Assembly (NCBI RefSeq): GCF_900177745.1
Contig: NZ_FXAR01000004.1
Coordinates: 62,001 to 126,000, forward strand
Direction: 5' to 3'
DNA length: 64,000 nt
Source: Corynebacterium pollutisoli
GTDB lineage: Bacteria; Actinomycetota; Actinomycetes; Mycobacteriales; Mycobacteriaceae
Under the pieces are notes generated by a model, which searched no databases, was not told where the DNA came from, and worked only from the letters and a program-made list of their open reading frames with translations. Both the position numbers and the translations under genes were made by a program. Of this stretch, positions 8,045 to 17,613 are shown piece after piece (positions within the stretch are counted from its first letter, which is position 1; each line of letters starts with the position of its first letter).

Positions 8045-8166
8045 GGTGAGACTCCTTAAGGAAAGGGAATGAATGAAATTCGGCTAGACCGTCTGTCATT
8101 GTTTCACGCAGCGGCCGGGCAGGGGCGATGGGCCGCCGCTTGCCGACGCCCCCGCCCCGGCGTTCA

Positions 8167-9789
8167 ATGGGCCTCGTGTTGGATTTCCTCGCCGCCCAGC
8201 CCCTCATCGCGCTCATCGCGATCCTCACCGTCGGTCTCGCCCTCGGCAAGATCCGCATCCTCGGCATCTCGCTCGGCGCGGCCGCGGTGCTCTTCGTGGC
8301 GCTGGGATTGTCCACCGCGAACCCGGACATCCAGATCCCGCCGCTGCTCTACCAGCTCGGACTGGCGATGTTCGTCTACGCCATCGGCCTGACCGCGGGC
8401 GCGCAGTTCTTCGCGGAGTTCCGCTCCCGCGGCTGGCGGCTCACCGTGTTCATGCTGCTCCTGCTGGCGACCCTGGTGGGCGTGTCCTACGGCGTGGTGC
8501 GGATGCTCGGCCTCGGCGAGCTCATCGGCGCCGGCATGTTCGCCGGCGCGCTCACCTCCACCCCCGGCATGGCGGCGATCGTGGACATGGTCGAGGGGGG
8601 TTCGCTTATCGACGCCACCCGCGCCGGCGAGCCCGTCATCGGTTACTCCCTGGCCTATCCCGGCGCCGTCGTCGGCTCCATCCTCGTCGCCGCGATCGGC
8701 GCGAAGCTCCTGCGGGTCGACCACGAGGCCGACGCCCGCCGGGAGGGCCTCATCATCGCGCCGCTGCAGTGGGACGGCGTGCTCATCGGGCCCGGCGTCG
8801 AGGGCACCGTCGCACAGTTACCGGCCCTGGCGGGGGCGGAGATCATCGCCACCCGCATCGTCCACAGCCCCACCGACCACAGCCTCGCCGCGCCCACGGA
8901 CCGCCTCCACGAGGGGATGGTGCTGCTCATCAACGGCACCCGCGAGGACATCGTCACCGCCCAGCGCGCCCTCGGCCAGCCCGCGCAGGTGACCATCGAG
9001 GGCACCGACCTGGTGTACAAGCGCGTCACCGTCTCCAACCCGCGGGTGGTGGGCCGCCGGATCGAGGACCTGGACACCGTCTCCGCCGGCTTCCAGATCG
9101 CGCGCATCCGCCGCGGCGACGCCGAGGAGGTGCCGCACGCCGACGACGTGCTCAACTACTCCGACCGCGTCCGCGTCGTCGCCCCGCCCAACCGCATGGG
9201 CGAGGTCCGCGCCTTCCTCGGCGACTCCGAACGTTCCCTCGCCGCCCCCGACCTCCTGCCCTTCGCCCTCGGCCTGCTCGCCGGTCTGTTGCTCGGCTCG
9301 ATCCCCATCCCGTTGCCCGGCGGTTCGGTGCTCTCCCTCGGTTTCGGTGGCGGTCCCATCGTCGCGGGCCTCATCCTCGGTGCGCTGCACCGCACGGGTC
9401 CGGTGACGTGGACGATGCCGTACCACGCCGTCAACACGCTCAGCACGCTGGGACTCTCGCTCTTCCTGGCCGGCGTGGGCACCACCGCGGGTGCCGGGTT
9501 CAAGGACGCGCTCACCGACCCCTCCTCGCTCACCGTCATGGCGGCCGGTCTGTTCATCACGGTGGCCTCCGCCCTCCTCTGTGCCGTCGTGGGCATGCTG
9601 GTGCTGCGCCTGACCTGGGACGAGGCGATGGGCGTGGCCGCCGGTGCGACCACCAACCCGGCGGTCATCTCCTACCTCAACGGCCAGACCGGCACGGAGC
9701 TGGCCACCCGCGGGTACGCCACGGTGTACCCCACGGCGATGATCGGCAAGATCGTCGCCAGCCAGATTCTCCTGCTCCTGTTGCTGTAG
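8167..9789 (+). CDS. YidE/AspT-family transporter (aspartate:alanine exchanger type)
   Basis: 540-aa membrane protein in the family's layout. There are about five N-terminal membrane helices (LVLDFLAAQPLIALIAIL onward, then TSTPGMAAI). Two cytoplasmic RCK_C/TrkA_C-like domains cover about residues 195-360. About five more helices follow and end with AAGATTNPAVISYL. The family includes AspT, an aspartate/alanine antiporter. The ATG at 8167 is chosen because it starts directly before the first helix; an upstream in-frame ATG at 8128 would add a Pro/Arg-rich leader. Divergent from the PLP lyase, sharing the 8045-8166 region. An amino-acid or organic-acid antiport role is inferred. Confidence 0.8.
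   Translation: MGLVLDFLAAQPLIALIAILTVGLALGKIRILGISLGAAAVLFVALGLSTANPDIQIPPLLYQLGLAMFVYAIGLTAGAQFFAEFRSRGWRLTVFMLLLLATLVGVSYGVVRMLGLGELIGAGMFAGALTSTPGMAAIVDMVEGGSLIDATRAGEPVIGYSLAYPGAVVGSILVAAIGAKLLRVDHEADARREGLIIAPLQWDGVLIGPGVEGTVAQLPALAGAEIIATRIVHSPTDHSLAAPTDRLHEGMVLLINGTREDIVTAQRALGQPAQVTIEGTDLVYKRVTVSNPRVVGRRIEDLDTVSAGFQIARIRRGDAEEVPHADDVLNYSDRVRVVAPPNRMGEVRAFLGDSERSLAAPDLLPFALGLLAGLLLGSIPIPLPGGSVLSLGFGGGPIVAGLILGALHRTGPVTWTMPYHAVNTLSTLGLSLFLAGVGTTAGAGFKDALTDPSSLTVMAAGLFITVASALLCAVVGMLVLRLTWDEAMGVAAGATTNPAVISYLNGQTGTELATRGYATVYPTAMIGKIVASQILLLLLL
8604..8616 (-). repeat. 13-mer, copy 2 (inside the YidE gene)
   Basis: Exact complement GCTTATCGACGCC; here it encodes (S)LIDA. Confidence 0.9.
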
Positions 9790-9822
9790 GTCCAGCGGAC
9801 AGGCAGGTGGAGGGAGTACGGT

Positions 9823-9841
9823 AACGGGGTCTGTCCCCGTT
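9823..9841 (+). terminator. Small hairpin between YidE and the next gene
   Basis: AACGGGG/CCCCGTT inverted repeat with a 5-nt loop followed by CTACC. It may be a weak terminator for the transporter gene or a leader hairpin of the next gene. There is no U-run. Confidence 0.35.
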
Positions 9842-9859
9842 CTACCTAGGAGTCACCCC

Positions 9860-10345
9860 GTGCGTCTGTCCACCACCGGCCGCTACCTCATCGCCATCCT
9901 CGTCGTCGCCTGGATCGGTGTCCTGGCCCTGCTCATCGGTATGCGCACCGGCACGGGCGCCGAGACCCGCTTCGCCACCGCCGGCGCCCTCGAGCGTGGT
10001 GTCGCCGCCGCCGCGGACAACAACCAGTCCATCGTCGGCCTCGTGCCGCATGACCTCTACGGCGAGGAGTGGGTCGCCGCCGCCATCATCTGCTCCTTCG
10101 AGAGCGAGCAGGGCATCTCCCAGAACTACGACGTCGACGCCTCCGAACTGGAGCTCGGCGCCGCCGGCGTCCCGGAGGACACCAACTACCTGCTGCTGCG
10201 TTCCGCGGACGGCGGCCACGCCTTCGACCGCATCGACCGCGCCGACATCGACCTGTGCACCGTCCCGCTGGGCCAGTACATCGACGCCCGCGCCATGCTG
10301 CCGCTGGGCCAGACCGAGCAGGGTGGTTGGGCGCTGCTCAACTAG
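9860..10345 (+). CDS. Conserved membrane-anchored hypothetical protein
   Basis: 161-aa protein with one N-terminal hydrophobic segment (YLIAILVVAWIGVLALLIG) and an extracytoplasmic domain. It has two cysteines (IICSFES and DIDLCTVPLG) that could form a disulfide. The GTG start has an AGGAG site 7 bp upstream. It directly precedes tsaB by 15 bp and is probably cotranscribed with the t6A genes. No enzymatic motif is seen. This type of short anchored protein is found next to tsaB in related genomes, but its role is unknown to me. Confidence 0.75.
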   Translation: MRLSTTGRYLIAILVVAWIGVLALLIGMRTGTGAETRFATAGALERGVAAAADNNQSIVGLVPHDLYGEEWVAAAIICSFESEQGISQNYDVDASELELGAAGVPEDTNYLLLRSADGGHAFDRIDRADIDLCTVPLGQYIDARAMLPLGQTEQGGWALLN

Positions 10346-10360
10346 CACTAGGCTGGTGTC

Positions 10361-11023
10361 GTGCTTGTACTGGCGATCGACACCTCCACCCCCGACCTGG
10401 TCACCGGCCTGGTCGACACCACCACCGGGAACACCCACGACCGGGTGATACCCGGCACGCGCGCCCACAACGAGCAGCTCACGCCCACCGTGCGTGCCCT
10501 GCTCGCCGATGCCGGCGTCACCTTCCCCGACCTTGACGCCGTCGTCGTCGGCTGCGGCCCCGGCCCCTTCACCGGGCTGCGCGTCGGCATGGCCTCCGGG
10601 GCCGCCTTCGGTGACGCCCTGGGCATCCCCGTCCACGGGGTGTGCTCCCACGACGCCATCGCCCGCCGCCTGCCGGCCGGGCGGGCCCTCGTGGCCACCG
10701 ACGCCCGCCGCCGCGAGATCTACTGGGCCACCTACGACGACGGGGTGCGCACGACCGGACCGGGCGTCGACAAGCCCGCGGAACTGGCGGTGCCGCACGA
10801 CGTCGACGTCATCTCCGTGCCGGAGCACCTCGCCGCGCAGCTGCCGGAGGCGCTGCAGGACCTGCCGCGCCACGACCTCGCCCCCGACGCCGCGTCGCTG
10901 GTGGCCGTCGCGGATCTCGCCGCCACCCCGGAGCCCCTCGTGCCGCTCTACCTGCGCCGCCCCGACGCCGTGCCGCCCAAGGCCGTGCCGAAGTCCCCGG
11001 CCATCCCGGAGGTGGAACTGTAA
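10361..11023 (+). CDS. tsaB: tRNA t6A biosynthesis protein TsaB
   Basis: 220-aa ASKHA-fold protein that dimerises with TsaD in the t6A-synthesising complex. Seen: N-terminal LAIDTSTPDLVTGLV, the conserved GCGPGPFTGLRVGMASG loop (about residues 66-82) and ATDARRREIYWATY. The GTG start is used. The stop overlaps the rimI start (TAATG), giving a tightly coupled tsaB-rimI-tsaD operon, as in other Mycobacteriales. Confidence 0.95.
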   Translation: MLVLAIDTSTPDLVTGLVDTTTGNTHDRVIPGTRAHNEQLTPTVRALLADAGVTFPDLDAVVVGCGPGPFTGLRVGMASGAAFGDALGIPVHGVCSHDAIARRLPAGRALVATDARRREIYWATYDDGVRTTGPGVDKPAELAVPHDVDVISVPEHLAAQLPEALQDLPRHDLAPDAASLVAVADLAATPEPLVPLYLRRPDAVPPKAVPKSPAIPEVEL

Positions 11024-11493
11024 TGGAGATCCGCCGCCTCACCTTCGAGCACGCCGCCCGTTGCGCCGAGCTGGAGGAACTGCTCTTCCCCGGTGACAAC
11101 CCGTGGCCCCGCGACATCTTCGTCGTGGAGTTCGCACAGCCCACCAACCTCTACCTCGGTGTCTTCGACGGCGATGACCTGCTCGCCTACGGCGGCATCT
11201 CCCAGCTCGGGCCCCGGCACGACCCGGAGTTCGAGATCCACACCATCGGCGTCGACCCCGAGCACCGTCGCCGCGGGCTCGGGCGCCTGCTCATGGACCA
11301 GTTCATGCAGCTGGCCGACGGACTCGACGGGGAGGTCTTCCTCGAGGTCCGCACCGACAACGAGGCCGCCATCGCCATGTACGAGGCCTTCGACTTCCGC
11401 ATCATCGGGGAACGCAGGCGCTACTACCAGCCCTCCGGGGCGGACGCGTTCACGATGAAGCGGGCGTCGGGAAGCGAACGACGCGGGGTGTAG
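11023..11493 (+). CDS. rimI: Ribosomal-protein/protein N-acetyltransferase RimI
   Basis: 156-aa GNAT-fold enzyme that transfers acetyl from acetyl-CoA to N-terminal amines, classically of ribosomal protein S18. Acetyl-CoA-binding motif A is present as [11 protein letters not shown] (about residues 84-94). It is preceded by the strand EIHTIGVDP and followed by [20 protein letters not shown]. It sits between tsaB and tsaD, with an ATG overlapping the tsaB stop. The actual substrate in this organism is not shown. Confidence 0.93.
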   Translation: MEIRRLTFEHAARCAELEELLFPGDNPWPRDIFVVEFAQPTNLYLGVFDGDDLLAYGGISQLGPRHDPEFEIHTIGVDPEHRRRGLGRLLMDQFMQLADGLDGEVFLEVRTDNEAAIAMYEAFDFRIIGERRRYYQPSGADAFTMKRASGSERRGV

Positions 11494-11504
11494 CCTTGGG
11501 GACC

Positions 11505-12542
11505 ATGATTGTCCTGGGTGTGGAGACCAGCTGTGATGAGACCGGCGTCGGCATCGTGGAGCTTGCCGACGACGGCACCGTGACCATCCTCGCCGACACC
11601 GTCGCGTCGTCGATGGCGGAACACGCGCGCTTCGGCGGCGTGGTGCCTGAGATCGCCTCCCGGGCCCACCTCGAGCAGATGGGCCCGGTGATGCGGGCGG
11701 CGCTGGCGGAGGCGGGAGTCGAGAAGCCGGACGCCGTGGCCGCGACCGTCGGCCCCGGCCTGGCCGGTGCCCTGCTCGTCGGGGCCTCCGCAGCCAAGGC
11801 TTACGCCGCCGCCTGGGACGTCCCCTTCTACGGCGTCAACCACCTCGGCGGGCACGTGGCCGTGGCCAACCTCGAGGGCGAGCCGCTGCCGCACTCCGTC
11901 GCACTGCTGGTCTCCGGCGGTCACACCCAGTTACTCGAGGTCGACGCCGTGGGGCGGCCGATGCGCGAGCTCGGCTCCACGCTCGACGACGCCGCCGGTG
12001 AGGCCTACGACAAGGTCGCCCGCCTCCTCGGACTGGGGTATCCGGGCGGACCCGTCATCGACCGCCTGGCGCAGCGCGGCGACCGCGACGCCATCCCCTT
12101 CCCGCGCGGACTGATGAAGAAGTCCGACTCCCGCCACGACTTCTCCTTCTCCGGGCTCAAGACCGCCGTCGCCCGCTACATCGAGGCCGCCGAGCGGGAG
12201 GGCCGGGTCATCTCCGTCGAGGATGTGTGCGCTTCCTTCCAGGAGGCCGTCTGTGACGTCCTCACCTTCAAGGCCGTGCGCGCCTGTCAGGACGTGGGGG
12301 CGCAGGTCCTGCTGCTCGGCGGGGGAGTGGCCGCCAACTCACGCCTGCGGGAACTGGCGGGTCAGCGCTGTGCGGCCGCCGGTGTCGAACTGCGGGTGCC
12401 GCGGTTCTCGCTGTGCACCGACAACGGGGTCATGATCGCCGCGCTTGCGGCCCAGCTCATCCACGAGGGGTCGGACGCCAGTGAGCTGAGCGTGGGCACC
12501 GACCCGTCGCTCGAGGTGGAGATCCCGCTCGTCGCCTCCTGA
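11505..12542 (+). CDS. tsaD: tRNA N6-threonylcarbamoyladenosine transferase TsaD
   Basis: 345-aa catalytic subunit that transfers the threonylcarbamoyl group to A37. The metal-binding HxxxH is in NHLGGHV. The N-terminal nucleotide loop is in [12 protein letters not shown], and LVSGGHTQL and [12 protein letters not shown] complete the family signature. ATG at 11505 chosen; an in-frame TTG 3 codons earlier is also possible. Last gene of the tsaB-rimI-tsaD cluster; immediately after the stop begins an unusual repeat array. Confidence 0.96.
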   Translation: MIVLGVETSCDETGVGIVELADDGTVTILADTVASSMAEHARFGGVVPEIASRAHLEQMGPVMRAALAEAGVEKPDAVAATVGPGLAGALLVGASAAKAYAAAWDVPFYGVNHLGGHVAVANLEGEPLPHSVALLVSGGHTQLLEVDAVGRPMRELGSTLDDAAGEAYDKVARLLGLGYPGGPVIDRLAQRGDRDAIPFPRGLMKKSDSRHDFSFSGLKTAVARYIEAAEREGRVISVEDVCASFQEAVCDVLTFKAVRACQDVGAQVLLLGGGVAANSRLRELAGQRCAAAGVELRVPRFSLCTDNGVMIAALAAQLIHEGSDASELSVGTDPSLEVEIPLVAS

Positions 12543-12671
12543 GGCATATCCCGGCAGGCATAGCTCGGCAGGTATATCCCGAGTGGCCGGCCCGTCGGGC
12601 GACCCGGCCACTCGAGGTATCCATGGGGTGATATGCCTACCGGGATATGCCTACCCGGATATGCCTCCGGC
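12542..12671. repeat. Inverted array of 14-bp repeats around a GC-rich hairpin
   Basis: Left arm: three 14-bp units in tandem (AGGCATATCCCGGC at 12542, AGGCATAGCTCGGC at 12556, AGGTATATCCCGAG at 12570). Centre: a perfect 11-bp hairpin CGAGTGGCCGG/CCGGCCACTCG. Right arm: three units in reverse orientation (GATATGCCTACCGG at 12630, GATATGCCTACCCG at 12644, GATATGCCTCCGGC at 12658). It lies between tsaD and the next gene. It may act as a terminator, a REP-like element or a binding array. Confidence 0.8.
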
Positions 12672-12762
12672 TGACCCGGTTCCGCTCGCGCTGCGGGCCG
12701 GGGCCTGCGGGGTTACGGTGAACGCGACATGTCTGCAGATTCCCCGAGAAGAGGACACACCC

Positions 12763-13194
12763 ATGATCACCGGATTCCTGGTTCGCCCCGACCTCACCCA
12801 CAAGACCGTCAAGTTCGAACTGGACTCCGCCGCCCAGTTCCTCGGCGGCCTCAGCCAGGACCGTGTCGCCGTGGCGTTCCAGGAGGACGGCACCGACTAC
12901 GCGGCCCTGTTCAACCCGGAGGCCAAGGGCTACGGCGCGGAGCCGAACCCGGTCGCCTCCCTCGGCCGCAACGCCGCCGCCACCGGTGACGCCTCCTTCT
13001 TCTCCGACCCGACCGCCGCCATCTGCGGCACGGTCATCTTCGTCGGCGCCGAGGGCGAGGACATCGGCCTCGACGACATCCGCCGCGTCAAGGACGGTAT
13101 CCGCGCCGTGCGTAACTACCAGCAGGACCAGCCGGAGGAGTTCGCGCTGTGGCGCGCGGCGGTCCTCAACATGGGTGAGTTCAAGGTTGACTAG
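12763..13194 (+). CDS. Conserved hypothetical protein upstream of groES
   Basis: 143-aa soluble protein, starting MITGFLVRPDL after a GAAGAGGA ribosome site. It has an N-terminal region about FLGGLSQDRVAVAFQEDGTDYA and a C-terminal helix DDIRRVKDGIRAVRNYQ. No signal peptide, membrane segment or catalytic motif that I recognise. Its position between tsaD and groES is as in related corynebacteria. Stand-alone, probably transcribed from a promoter after the repeat array. Confidence 0.75.
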   Translation: MITGFLVRPDLTHKTVKFELDSAAQFLGGLSQDRVAVAFQEDGTDYAALFNPEAKGYGAEPNPVASLGRNAAATGDASFFSDPTAAICGTVIFVGAEGEDIGLDDIRRVKDGIRAVRNYQQDQPEEFALWRAAVLNMGEFKVD

Positions 13195-13220
13195 CGTCTG
13201 GCAGCCGTGAATGTTGAGTG

Positions 13221-13247
13221 CTGGCACTCGCAAGGGTAGAGTGCCAG
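13221..13247. promoter_or_regulatory. CIRCE operator (HrcA site) of groES-groEL
   Basis: A perfect 9-bp inverted repeat, CTGGCACTC-N9-GAGTGCCAG, matches the CIRCE consensus (TTAGCACTC-N9-GAGTGCTAA) at 7 of 9 positions in each arm. It lies about 100 bp before groES. HrcA repression of the operon is expected. Confidence 0.9.
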
Positions 13248-13345
13248 TCAGGTTGTTTGACCCACAGTTGTTCACCCGCGACGACGGCTGTGCTGGCACC
13301 ACAACCGGCACATAGAAGATCAACTCACTTTCACGGAGGAATATC

Positions 13346-13645
13346 GTGGCAAACGTCAACATCAAGCCGCTCGAGGACAAGGTCCTGGTTCAGATCGTCG
13401 AGGCCGAGACCACCACCGCTTCCGGCCTGGTCATCCCGGACTCCGCCAAGGAGAAGCCGCAGGAGGCCACCGTCATCGCCGTGGGCCCGGGCCGCACCGA
13501 TGAGAAGGGCGAGCGCGTCGCGGTCGACGTCAAGGAGGGTGACACCGTCATCTTCTCCCGCTACGGCGGCACCGAGCTGAAGTACAACGGCCAGGAGTAC
13601 CTGCTGCTGTCCGCTCGTGACCTGCTCGCCATCGTCGAGAAGTAA
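13346..13645 (+). CDS. groES: Co-chaperonin GroES
   Basis: 99-aa 10-kDa chaperonin that caps the GroEL ring. It begins [20 protein letters not shown] and has the mobile-loop region [19 protein letters not shown] and the roof segment [16 protein letters not shown] start with an ideal GGAGGA site. First gene of the heat-shock operon, downstream of a CIRCE element and 19 bp ahead of groEL. Confidence 0.98.
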   Translation: MANVNIKPLEDKVLVQIVEAETTTASGLVIPDSAKEKPQEATVIAVGPGRTDEKGERVAVDVKEGDTVIFSRYGGTELKYNGQEYLLLSARDLLAIVEK

Positions 13646-13655
13646 AGCGGGGTAG

Positions 13656-15278
<1,623 letters not shown>

Positions 15279-15292
15279 CTGACACGCAGCGA

Positions 15293-15326
15293 AGCCCGGT
15301 CGGAGTTCTGCTCCGGCCGGGCTTTG
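15293..15326 (+). terminator. Terminator of groES-groEL
   Basis: AGCCCGG-T-CGGAG / CTCCG-G-CCGGGCT stem with a 5-nt loop, followed by TTTGTCGTG. 15 bp after the groEL stop; it may also serve the convergent whiB gene. Confidence 0.8.
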
Positions 15327-15353
15327 TCGTGTTCTCGGGTTCCTGTGTCGGGG

Positions 15354-15671
15354 TCAGCCGCGGGTGGCGACGGCCACGCGCACCTTCTGGCGCTCGCTGC
15401 GGTTGCGCAGCACGGCCATGCGCTCGGACTCGGAGAGCCCGCCCCAGATGCCGTAGGGCTCGGCGACCTTGAGGGCGTGCTCGCGGCAGGCGGCGATGAC
15501 GGGGCAGGTGTGGCAGATGGCCTTGGCGCGGTTCTCACGCTGGGCGCGGGCGCGACCACGCTCGCCGTCCGGGTGGTAGAACACGTCCGACTCCTCTCCG
15601 CGGCAGGCGCCGTGGAGCTGCCAGTCCCAGAAATCGGCGTTCGGTCCGGGCAGCAGGTGGGGCTGTGACAT
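15354..15671 (-). CDS. WhiB-family [4Fe-4S] transcription factor (WhiB3-like)
   Basis: 105-aa redox-sensing regulator. The four cluster cysteines are present: one in HGACRGEE and three in ICHTCPVIAACRE (C-x2-C-x5-C). They are followed by the family turn GIWGGLSE and a basic C-terminal tail that binds DNA. The position between groEL and sigD corresponds to WhiB3 in Mycobacterium tuberculosis and, as far as I recall, WhcB in C. glutamicum, so orthology is likely; I leave the symbol blank because the names differ between genera. It is transcribed convergently with groEL and divergently from sigD. Confidence 0.9.
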   Translation of the reverse strand: MSQPHLLPGPNADFWDWQLHGACRGEESDVFYHPDGERGRARAQRENRAKAICHTCPVIAACREHALKVAEPYGIWGGLSESERMAVLRNRSERQKVRVAVATRG

Positions 15672-15991
15672 TGTTCTGTTCTCCTCAGGTCAAGAAGGTC
15701 AAGAATGATGCGGGGTGGACGGGTGTCGTCCGACGCACCTGTGGAGTGTGGTCCGCGGTGGTGAACAAATGGTGTCCGGATCGTGGCCCTGTGGTTGCCC
15801 GGGCCTGTATGTGCGTTGGTGTAGCGCTGTGAGCTGCATAAATGCTCAAGGTGAACCCTTAATGAACTTTTGGTGCAGTAGTCATAGGTCACATTGGGCG
15901 GCAATTGAAACTCAGTTTCTTCCCGAAAGGGGGTATTCTGATTCCGCCCGCGGAAACCAGATCGGACGCGGGTGATCCGGAGGAGAGCGAC
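15672..15991. promoter_or_regulatory. Divergent promoter region whiB / sigD
   Basis: 320 bp without a gene. It holds a perfect 13-bp palindrome, GAAACTCAGTTTC (15907-15919), and a TATTCT hexamer (15934-15939). A strong GGAGGAG ribosome site (15979-15985) precedes the sigD GTG. The part near whiB shows no clear motif. Confidence 0.5.
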
Positions 15992-16585
15992 GTGAGTGAA
16001 ACCGAGGCAGAGCTGGCAGACCTGGTGCCGCTGGCCGTCGACGGTGACCGCCGGGCCCTCCAACGCATCATGGCGATCGTCCACCCGATGGTGCTGCGCT
16101 ACGCGCGCGCCCGCGTCGGTGGGGGGCGGACGCCGACCCCGGAGGACATCGCCCAGGAGATCTGCCTGGCGGTGGCGACGTCGATAGGCAACTACGTCGA
16201 CAAGGGACGTCCCTTCATGGCGTTCGTCTACGGCATCGCCTTCAACAAGGTGGCGGATGCGCACCGCGCGATGGCGCGCGATCATTCGCTGCCGACCGAC
16301 GAGGTTCCCGATACGCTCACCGAACGGGATACCCCCGAGGACTACGCCCTCACCGCGGACGGAAGTAACAGAGTGAGGGCTCTGCTCGATTCATTAAGTG
16401 AGAAGGCGCGCGACATCGTGATTCTGCGCGTTTTCGTCGGACTGTCGGCGGAAGAGACCGCCGCGGTTGTGGGAAGCACCCCGGGTGCCGTGCGCGTTGC
16501 ACAGCACCGGGCGCTGGCCACGCTGCGCAAGACCCTGGGCACTCAGGATGACGCCCAGGTCACCAATAGTGAAGGAGCACGGTGA
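15992..16585 (+). CDS. sigD: ECF RNA polymerase sigma factor SigD
   Basis: 197-aa extracytoplasmic-function sigma factor. Region 2 is at about residues 30-105 (EDIAQEICLAVATS and GRPFMAFVYGIAFNKVADAHR). Region 4 is at about residues 125-180, with the helix-turn-helix LSAEETAAVVGSTPGAVRVA. The start is the GTG after GGAGGAG; longer in-frame readings lack a ribosome site. The stop overlaps the start of the anti-sigma gene, so the two are coupled. In C. glutamicum, SigD controls cell-envelope (mycolate) functions; that role is carried over from knowledge of the family. Confidence 0.93.
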   Translation: MSETEAELADLVPLAVDGDRRALQRIMAIVHPMVLRYARARVGGGRTPTPEDIAQEICLAVATSIGNYVDKGRPFMAFVYGIAFNKVADAHRAMARDHSLPTDEVPDTLTERDTPEDYALTADGSNRVRALLDSLSEKARDIVILRVFVGLSAEETAAVVGSTPGAVRVAQHRALATLRKTLGTQDDAQVTNSEGAR

Positions 16586-17424
16586 TGAAGCGTAGGCACC
16601 GCGATGCCAACGAAGGTGACATCACGACCGAGCTGGGACCGCTGGTCGATGATGACGCCTTTCTCACCGCGCTCTCCGAGGGTGTGGACCCCTCCGGTGG
16701 GGAGGATGAACTCGCCGCCCTTTTCCTCGAACTGCGCGATGACGTGGAGCGGCAGATGCCCCCGGCACCCCTCATCGAGGGTGCCGACGAAGAGCCCGCG
16801 GTCATCTCCCTCGCTTCTCGACGGAACAGGCGCGCCGCCCGTTCCGGCCGCCCCTTCGTCTCCGGCCTGCTCGGTGCCGCCGCCGCAACGCTGGTGATCG
16901 CCGGCTCCGGTTCCCTGCTCTACAACGCCACCCCCGATTCCCCGCTGTGGGGCCTGTCGAGCTCCCTGTTCAGCGACCGTGCGGCCGTCGTCGAACTCGC
17001 CGGCACGCTGGAGGAGATCGACTCCCGCGCCGCCGAGGGCGACATGGACGGCACCCGGGAGCTGCTCGAGGAGGCCCGCCGCGTCGTGGCCAACCTCAAG
17101 GACTCCCAGAACGACACCCAGGAGACTCCGCGCGCCCCGGGCACCACCGCCACCACGACGGTCACCCGCCCCGGCACCCCGACGACCCATCAGCCGTCGG
17201 CGGAGGCGGTCACCGAGACCGTGACCGAGACCTCCCACCACGTGGAGACCCAGACCGAGACGGCCACCGCCACGGTCACCGTCACCGAGGGCCCGCCGCC
17301 GGTGCGCCCCAACCCGCTGCCCACCCCGACGGAGCCGGTGCCGCTGCCCGTCGACCCCGATCCGTTCGACCCCTATCCGGTCGACCCGATCCCTACCCTG
17401 GATCCGCCGCAGATCCAGGAGTAG
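16585..17424 (+). CDS. rsdA: Anti-sigma-D factor RsdA
   Basis: 279-aa single-pass membrane protein. The cytoplasmic N-terminus (about residues 1-90, DDDAFLTALSEG, DELAALFLELRDDVE) is the sigma-binding part. One membrane helix follows at about 95-115 (FVSGLLGAAAATLVIAGSG). Outside there is a helical hairpin (DRAAVVELAGTLEEIDSR) and a long Thr/Pro-rich tail. ATG at 16585 overlaps the sigD stop; the GTG 1 codon before is also possible with GAAGGAG upstream. Release of SigD by regulated proteolysis is the expected mechanism. A strong terminator follows. Confidence 0.92.
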   Translation: MKRRHRDANEGDITTELGPLVDDDAFLTALSEGVDPSGGEDELAALFLELRDDVERQMPPAPLIEGADEEPAVISLASRRNRRAARSGRPFVSGLLGAAAATLVIAGSGSLLYNATPDSPLWGLSSSLFSDRAAVVELAGTLEEIDSRAAEGDMDGTRELLEEARRVVANLKDSQNDTQETPRAPGTTATTTVTRPGTPTTHQPSAEAVTETVTETSHHVETQTETATATVTVTEGPPPVRPNPLPTPTEPVPLPVDPDPFDPYPVDPIPTLDPPQIQE

Positions 17425-17443
17425 CGGGCGTCGGTAAGCGTAG

Positions 17444-17478
17444 AAAGGGCCACCGGGGGTAACCCCCGGTGGCCCTTT
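17444..17478 (+). terminator. Terminator of sigD-rsdA
   Basis: A 17-bp perfect inverted repeat with an A/T-flanked base (AAAGGGCC...GGCCCTTT) followed by CC. One of the strongest hairpins in the window. Confidence 0.9.
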
Positions 17479-17535
17479 CCTGTGAGCCGGGAAATCGCTG
17501 AGATGGGCGGAAATTCGACACTGCGGACGTTCTCG

Positions 17536-17547
17536 GAAATCGATTTC
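17536..17547. promoter_or_regulatory. 12-bp palindrome before the surface-protein gene
   Basis: Perfect GAAATCGATTTC, about 70 bp before the TTG start of the surface protein, in an AT-richer patch. Candidate operator. Confidence 0.4.
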
Positions 17548-17613
17548 ATTTAGCTGTGAAGTCTTCCACAGTGTTACGGGGGGCAGTGCTGTCTCATTGA
17601 AGGAAGACATACG

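Noticed and set aside
12542..12671. CRISPR array
   Set aside because: Units are only 14 bp, directly adjacent without spacers, and inverted between the two arms; no cas genes are near.
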